NCBI GenBank assembly: GCA_029582265.1
Contig: CM055819.1
Location: 31,845,164 to 31,909,163 of the forward strand
Direction: 5' to 3'
From: Zoroaster sp. YZ-2022
Taxonomy: Eukaryota > Echinodermata > Asteroidea > Forcipulatida > Zoroasteridae
Length of the DNA: 64,000 nt
The notes below the pieces were generated by a model. The model worked only from the letters and a program-made list of their open reading frames with translations, made no database searches and was not told where the DNA came from. Numbering within the stretch: the stretch's first letter is position 1; each line of letters starts with the position of its first letter. The position numbers were made by a program, and so were the translations under genes. This document shows, piece after piece, positions 51,401 to 60,400 of this stretch.

Positions 51401-54400
51401 TGGACCAGGAGGATTCAGTGGATGAGGGTAAACCAGTGGGGCAGGAGGGTTTGGTACTAGTTCTATGAAGGTTTCTAATGTCGGTAAGGACTGTGGTGCT
51501 GTGGGTTTGGGCAATGTTTGAAGTGTGGGTTGCCAAAGGATTGCTATACCCGCTGCAATCTGTGTTGTGGGTGCTGTGGGTTTGGGTACAGCTTGAAGAG
51601 TGCCTGGATTAGGGTAACTTATACCTGCTGCAATCTGTGCTGCAGGCACAGTTGGTTTGGGTACAGCTTGAACGGCGCCCAGATTAGGGTACATTATACC
51701 CACTGCAGGCTGTGTGGTTGATACTGCAGTTCTCTGTACAGCAGTAAGTGTCGCTGGCTTTGGGTAACTTCCTGCAGGCTGCGTTGTAGATGCCATAGGT
51801 TCCGATACCACATTAATGGTCACTGGCTTTGTTTTGGGAATATAAAATGCAGGCTTTGAGGTAGGTGTAGCGTTTCTAGGAAGAGCATTTAATGTTGCCG
51901 GCTTAGGGTAGGATTTTGGCGTACCTATTGCAGGGTTTGTTGCAGGCGTCGCAGTATTAGTTACGAATTTAACTGTGCCTGGCTTCACACCATACATGTA
52001 AGTTATTTGCGTGGTTCCAACTGCAGTGTGTAAACCAGGTTTGGGGTTTGAAAACGGAGTACCGGGATGTCTGTTTGGAATGTAGAAACCAGCAGGTGGT
52101 TTGGGTTGTGTCACTGATGAAGGTAATTTGTACATCCTTTGAATACCAGAATGGCTTAAGGATGCCAACCTAAGGGTGAATGGTTTTGGAATACTAAAAC
52201 TGCCTAGACATGAAGCGCTAGTCCTCCCTGGACTTATGGCACTAGTCTTGCTGGGAACTGTATTACTACTGATGTCTAGGTTTGTGGTTCTAGCCCTGTC
52301 TGTGTTTGTGGAAGTACTCCTGCCGAGGTCGCTGGTATTACAGTTAGAAAAACGGCAAGAGCTTGCATTGAACTGAGCAGCATTGAACTGAGCACTGCTT
52401 GGTGTCATATGTGTGTCGACCTGGTTAGGAGCAATTGTAGAAGCCAGTTGGAAACCAGGTTTTGGAAGGACTTGAGGTGATGAGGTGTTGTATACAGCTG
52501 ACTGGCTAGTGGACTGGAGTGTAGTCGTTCCTGGTATGGGGAAAAAGGAAGACTTGCGGGGTGTCTTACACATCTGTGATAACTTCAATAATGCCGTTTC
52601 CACACTGAAAAAAGAAGAAAACAAAGTAATCATTATTGATGTTTGTTTATTCAAACATTAAGCCAAATTACTTCTTTTATTTACATTACCCGACTTCTCC
52701 ATTAACCAACCTGACTCAAATCTAACCCCATTTTCGTCTGAAGTCTTGTCGGCAGAGTAATTAAAAGTTGACAAATTGCACCTTGGCTGCGTTTCGCTTG
52801 CGCGAATGTATTGCAAACGTTTGGTCAAAGTGGAACCGATTGTGAGCGCAACGTTCGCACAACCGCAAACACATCAAAACTACGTTCGCCAACGTTGGCG
52901 GCGTACAATTGGTTCCACTCGAAATTGTTTGCAAACGTTTCCAACGTTTGCGCAAGCGGAACGCACCCCTTGTGTTGTTTTCATGTAATGAAAATGCATT
53001 CAGATTTTTTCGTATTCATTCTTATATCTCTGGATGAGAAACTATCAGCTGTTTTACTAAAATGATAGCACCTCCGCTGGAATTTCAAGGGATGTTTGAT
53101 ATCTTCAACTTTTCACCAGTAAAACTGTGATCATTTTTACCTCTGGATGTTTGGGTGTTTTCACCTTCTAGATTTTGACAATAATAACAACACTCACCGC
53201 ACTAACTGTGATTAAATTCAAATGAAGGCAATTTCAAACACAGCATGATTTGAGTATTTATATTCTTAAAGGGACTGTATAGGATTGGTAAGAATCAAAA
53301 ACAAAATTGTTTAGTTTCAATCTGAAAGCTTACTGTTTATAAAGTTGATACTAGTACCAATCTTCCTGTGAAATATTTCCCTCTGAAATGCTGCCATCTT
53401 CGAGAAAACTGTATCTGAAGACCTCCGAAAACGCAACAGCTGATTTCAATTGCAACAATCGAAATAATTTTTTTTTTTTTTTTAAATCATTTGCAATGTT
53501 GCCCTCAGTTGACTGAAATTAGACAGCCAAGAATAGCATTTACAATCGGTCGCATCCGTGAATCGGCTGCAGTGCTGCAATAGTCTGATTCGTTCCCGCT
53601 GCATTGAGTGTGTTTCATGCGTGTTCGATGTGGGACACAAGGTTGTGTTTTGTGCGTGAGACAACGTACAACTGCACTGCAGCCAGATTCAGAACATGCC
53701 GCGAATGTTTCTGCGATTAACTCGTATGTCCTAAAATAGTCATCGATTTGTAAGCCGGGAAGTTCCAACGATTTTGTGAAAAAACGGGATCGATTTTCAC
53801 TATTTTCTTGTGACTCAGATGACCGATTGAGCTCAAACTTCCAAAGGTTTGTTATTTCATGCATATGGTGGATCACACAAAGTGTTAACACTGTTAGCAA
53901 CTATTTTGTCAGCTCTACCAATGCTATAGAATCCCTTTAAAATTGGAACAAAACTAGTGTTACATATTTGCCCTTAGAAACTTGGAACTGAAGGAAATAA
54001 TTATGGGGAAAAAATGCAGACAAACAAAAAGGAGGCAATACATGTCATGTATGTATGTATGTATTGATCTTTCTGTTTACTTACCTCTGTAGCCTAGCTA
54101 TTGTGGTATCGTCTACTCCACATTCTCTCAACAGAGCATTCTGATTCCAAGGTGTCTTAGAGTCCAGCGGCTTCACGGTCCTGACATCAGATGTTACCGC
54201 TGGCATGGATTCTGCTGCCTTTATATTATTGCTGGTTGAGCTGGAAGAGATCATGCTGGGTGTGGTATCAGATGTTTCCTGCTGAGGTCTTCTATCATTG
54301 GTGGAACCAGTCTGTCCTGAAAGTTGAGTTAAAGGGAAGGCGGACACTGTGGCCGTTGATCGGTTTGGGTCAAGTCCTGCTTGCATAGGTGTCGAGTGGT

Positions 54401-57400
54401 GTTGTGATCCGTCTCCTCTTTGACTATCATGTGAGTGGTGCTGAGCGTGAGAGGAAGGATTTGTCTTACAGTCATCACAGGGACATCTCGACATTGTGGA
54501 GGGAGCCTTTGAAGAGTTCCGATGGTGATGCCTTGACGCGGTCATCCCGTAACCATCTCTGAGGTTGTCAGGTGATATGACGCCCCCATGTGGTCTGTGA
54601 GCAGCCTTGGGGAATCCATGTCTTTGTTCTAGGGGAGAGGTCTGCGTGCAGTTGAGATTGTCTGGTTTCAATCTTACTGGCGTTGGGATAGTCTCAGGGG
54701 TAACAACAGATCCTTCAGTGATGAGAGTTTGAGGATTAGAAGAAAAACTGTCTGATGTTACATCAGAGAGTAAAAGCGACAATATTCCTGTATCTTTTGC
54801 CTGAAAACTTGACCGGACTGTCTCCTCATTGAGGTCAGGAATTGTTGATTGGTTAGGAGAAGCTTCAGCAATGTCCTTATTTGACAGACGGCGGCTGATG
54901 TTAGAATTCTGATTATTCAAAGGTTCATTTACAGTGTTTACATCTATGTTTGCAGATGATTCATCTGTTGTTTGATCCAGATTGATGATGGGGTTGATTT
55001 CAAATACAGGTATGACATCAAGACTCAAGTCAATGTTACCAGTATTGCTTGGAATTGGTGATTCTGCAATGAAATTAAATTTACATTAAAAAAAACTCCG
55101 GAAAGTAAATCTTGTCAAGACTACTTGCCGGTTTTGGTAAGCCATTTTTGGTGCGAACAGCATGTAAATCCAGTTTTAGATTAACTCAGTGACTGAAAAT
55201 GATAAGGTCATATTACCATTGCTGCTGCATATTAAATGGGCCAGTAATTTTCAGACACTGTGTTTATCTTAAACTTGGACACCGATTCCATGCCCTGTTG
55301 AAAGTCTGCCCTTATCGTGATTATATCGTCCCTTTAAGACATGTATCTCACTATGTACAAATGACTATGCATAATAGAATGCAAGATTACAAGTTTTCTT
55401 GTAGAACCAAACATTCATTTACAAATATTTGAGAAATCATGTGAATTCAGGTCGGTAGGTGTGAATATTTGGATATGGAACGACTCAACCAGAATACATG
55501 GGTGTGTTTGTTTCAGTCAAGAGCACGGATCAGGATCGTGCGATATTGCGCAGTGCGAGAACAAACAAACTTTTGGGTATCAAACGTTAGATAATGCATA
55601 AGTTATAGCAGCAGACTCATACAGTTGAGTGGTTTTGGTTTGACCTCCTACCACAGCCACATGTCCTTGCATTTATTTGAGTACACTGCACAAAGTCAAT
55701 GGGTTGGGAGTTACATACAAATATTGAGTGTCTTTGATTGTTAAACCTATAGGAGGGTTAAAATGCAATTAGGATGTCTTAGAGTTTTAAACGACTGTTT
55801 GTGAACTATGCATGAGCTGTTGAGGGCACTTATTTATAGATCCATGATTGATTGATGATAGGCAAGTGAGCGTGGTGCATTGCATTCAGCTTACACGTAT
55901 TTGCTATTGATATACACAATTTCTCCAGATATTAGCTTTAAAAAGTATGCATGCAGAATGAATATTGATGTTAATACACAATGCCAAACGTCCACTTGAT
56001 GCCAAAATGCCCCATCATCAAGCAGAGCTGCCAACCCCAGCAGACAAAAAAAATTGTATTCACAATCCCCAAAAATACTATTTTTAACACAAAAATCGTA
56101 TTCTTAATAAAAACAATGCCGATGTTGATGAAAAACTAAAAAAAACTTGCACCTCGCACGACGAAAATCACCTCACGGAGGTCGCCATGTTGATCACATA
56201 CGCTGCACGCACAGCCAGTACAGTACACACTCACAAACTTAAAGGTACACACCGCCCTAAAAGAGCAAAAAATGGGCTTGATAGAATGATAGAGAATCAT
56301 TTTTGGAAGGTTTTCTTCAAAAAACAAAATCCAGGTATCGTGTAATTACCGAGAAATGTAAAAAAAAACACAATAAGGTCAAAGGTCATGTATACGCATT
56401 TTCAGTAGTCTACACGACCGTGAAACCGGTTGGCAATTGCAGATTGTAGTCAGACTGGTACCTCTGCATTGCACACCGTTGTGATTGTAACAAGAGCAAC
56501 AAGGTTCCAGTCTGTACATTTTGTATCCGTTGTAAACACACGAACGATCAACGAATTCCTGGATTCAATTCAAACCAGGTGCACGTCGACGTCCAAGATG
56601 ATCCAAAAAGTGATGACAATGCCTAGTAGGCTTGATAAACTTTGGATCAACCATGGAGAAAGGCACAGACTGAACAAACCGGTGCTTAGCAGCATCTATC
56701 TGGACATACTGGATTCTGGGTGAGCATCTCAATCATGATCAATATTATTACTAGTTTGCATTGCCATTGGTAGACAGTACATGATCTAGGAGTGTACAAG
56801 ATGAACACAATCATGACAATGTCCCCTGGCAATTATGTGAAATTGCCCTAACCCCAGATTACATACTTATATATTTGACAGGAAAAAATTAATGTTGAAA
56901 GGGAAGCTTCAATTTTGGTTTAGATTTTCATATTCTCAAAATATTATCAAACATTTTTATTTAGTCGGGTCTCGGGACACAGGCCTTATGACCAAATTAA
57001 TTTGTCCGAAGTGCTTTTATCTTAGAGAGAGAGAGAAAAAATAACAATTATGTAAAAAATACAAGACAGTACCAGATATAACTTTGTGAAACACGAGGGG
57101 GAGCCCCTGTTTTTAATAAATTTTCACAGGTCTTATAGTTATACTATTTTTCGTGAGATCTAATGTTAACGTTTTACAGGGTTGAAATTAATGTTCATTA
57201 TCAAATACCAATGATGAATGTTTCATTTAGTTTTAATGGTTGTTTATTACAAAAAAATTAAGGTTTAGTATAATTTATTATTTTTTGCTACATGTATAGC
57301 AGTACTGGCATTTCAGTCCAAGAGAAGGGGTCTATCTGATAACCACCTTTCCATTCCATATCAGTTAAACAATGTTTTACCTTATTTCACAGTGATTGTT

Positions 57401-60400
57401 AATAATGTTGAATTTATTAAAATCTAAGCCCTTACTCCTCTTTTCAATCTTAAATCTTTTTCAGAAAGAGGACAGAAACATCTTGGTACTTCAGCTATGC
57501 AGAATTGATGCTGGGTGTGATTCTCGACATAATGAAGCACCAGTCTTCGGTCAATGGAATTGGTAATTTGGAATCAAACATAGGCCTGTGTCTGGGCCCT
57601 TACTTTTATTGCTTGTTTGCCCCTCCCCTCCTTAGTTCTTGGATTCTATAGTGCTGCAATGATAGTCCAAAGAATTTTAGAAAACAAATGTGTCGGTTCA
57701 TCACCAGTGGCAGTACATGCTATCACCAAGAACTTGGGGGGGGGGGGCATTTTATTCCAAAATTACCGATTCCAATGACAGCCCCTGAATGTCACCTATT
57801 CTGAACTGTCACTAAATCGCACATACATAGCGTACATTTATTATGCAGATTGATTCCGTTTTCTTGTCAACAAAGGATCATGGTTGGGTTCATTTATACT
57901 GAAGTCATTTCATTTGTTACATGTGTAAGGCCATGTACACTCATTATTAGGTTGTTTACAATAGGCAGGTCAGCAAAGTGGTTTTAATTGATTGATTGGG
58001 GGGAGGGAAGAGTGGAACCACAAAAGTCAGTCATAAAACCAAATGGACAGTTAAAATAAATATGTATTTCATTGTTTTATTAGCAATATACAAGCACCCA
58101 TACAACTCTTGATTATTTCAATGTCTAAACATTTATGTACAAAAATGGCATCTGATCTTTAGCTAGTTATAGATTGGATGCAGCTACAGACATTTTGCCA
58201 AATATGTGTACAACCTTGAAAATGTAAAAAGCAATGTAGAATTTGTTTAAAAATTTTATAAATGATGTTTAATTTGCAGTATAGGTGAAAACAAAGACAA
58301 TTTATAAGCATGTCACAATAAGGAGATGCTTGATTACAGTGTCACTATCATTGTCAATTTATCATATTTTTGTTCATTATAAACTTGAGTTGAAAGTGAA
58401 GTATATTATAAATAAAGATCACTCTCAGTATATAAATATGCAGTCCATCAATTAAAATTTTTTTTGTACAAGACTTAATACCAAGATAAAATACCAATGT
58501 TGGCTTTATCTAAATCTAGAATTTAAAGGTTTTTCCATAAACAAAATGAAAAGGACAAGCAATTATCAGATTTGATCAAGTGGATGTAATTACATTTAAT
58601 TTTGTTTGAATTGTCAATTGGCTAATTACAACTTGTGGCCTTACTTTTGGGAATTATTTACTTTTTGACAACTCTTCTGCTGAGGGCAGGGGAAGAGGGA
58701 AAGCATGATTTTAATATTTTAAGCGATTGTGAATTCTTATATGGGTTATGAAACCTTTTCCACAACTCGTGACAGAAATGTCGAAGTAAATAAATTTAAA
58801 AAAATGAATGCAAAACTTTCTTGCAACGTTATCATGTAGTAGTTATAAGCTTGTTTTCTAATGAAAGGTTAATTAGCTAATATCCATACAAGCTTTGAAA
58901 ACTGCAGACATTAGCTATTTGAGTAGACTCTGTGGTACATGAACATGGATGAAATGCACAATTATTAGCAAACTTTCATGTTCCATGTAGCGAAAATTAT
59001 TTACAACCTGGAAATGGAAATATCAGGAGTGTAAAGACTTGTCTCTCACAGGTAACTTTTCCTTGGTAAAGTTGGAAATACAAAGAAAGGGGAAATGTTT
59101 GTATGCTCCTCCATGATTCAGTGTCTTCAGTAACCCTAGCACCCCCCCCACACCCCCCCCCCCCATCAATTTAACCCCAACTTCCTGTCCTTTGATGCAC
59201 GTTTAATCCAGTTACTACCATAAATCAACTTTGTGACTTTATGCCCATAATAACGCTGAATAAGTTGATCTGGCTACCTACAACCCTGGCAAACTATTTT
59301 CATACGAGTGTTTTTACATGTTGATTTATCATCTGGCATGGTTTTTGAAAAGCATGGGCTAGTGTCAATATCATTATGCATATAATGAGGTTTGTGGTGG
59401 CACCATGTAACTACCTCTACAGTTTAATAGTGTTGGCTCTTACAAGAACTGGTGGTGAGATAACTTGAAGTTTCCATCGGTATACTCTGATCATCTTCAT
59501 CCCCCTGAAGACAATCGGAGTACACTGATTGAAACAAAGTAATGTCACTGCCAGTTCTTGTCAGAACCAATGCTATTTACTACTCTTGAAAGATAATTCC
59601 TCTTACTCCTACTGTTCTCAACCATGTAAAGCTTCAAAATCTCAACATTTTCAAGGTAGTACATAATACTAATAGAGTAATTTGTTTGGGTTCATCTTAA
59701 ACTAGGACACCAATTCCATGCCCTGTTGAAAGTCTGCTCTGATCATGATATCTTCCCTTTAATATGGACAATTTAACATTAAGCATTGCACAAGGGGGAA
59801 ACCTAAATGCACAACTTCATTTTTGTCTAAATGAGAAATTGTTTCTGTAAATCTGATTTTGTTTGATAGAAAAACAAATATTTACATCAACTAAGTTTTC
59901 TATATATACACAAATATTATGGTATAAAAAACATATCCGAATCAATCCAAGATTTACTCTACCTTGGCAATGCTTTGTAGCTGTGAATACTGAAAATGGA
60001 ATCAGGCTGAACTCTACATGGTGTTGATGCAAGTAAAAATACTGGCAGTGATGTTTTCTCATACCTATAAAACAAAACATAACAGTTAATGAAATAATGG
60101 TGGATATGATGGCGGACATGGTGTATATTAAAAATCCATTTAAATATAACTCGTACTCGTACTCGTACTCGTGGGGAATAATGGTACCTGATGCTATTTC
60201 CTCCAGTCTATGTTTGAATTTTCACCATGACCCCTTTTGACCATCTTCACCATAAAATACCCAGGCATTGATGGTGGAAATTACAACTAATTCACTGGAA
60301 ATTGTTCTGCTTTCTAAACTATATCTCATATTCATAATTATCATGTCTGTATTGTAAACATCATCACAATATCATTGGGCCTTGGCTACAGGAACTATCA

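Noticed and set aside
50883..51536. Minus frame with a Thr-His-Pro-Ser-Gly repeat overlapping RNF216 exon 4
   Set aside because: Shadow frame of the 15-bp coding minisatellite; it has no splice connection, whereas the VPIPQ frame joins exons 3 and 5.
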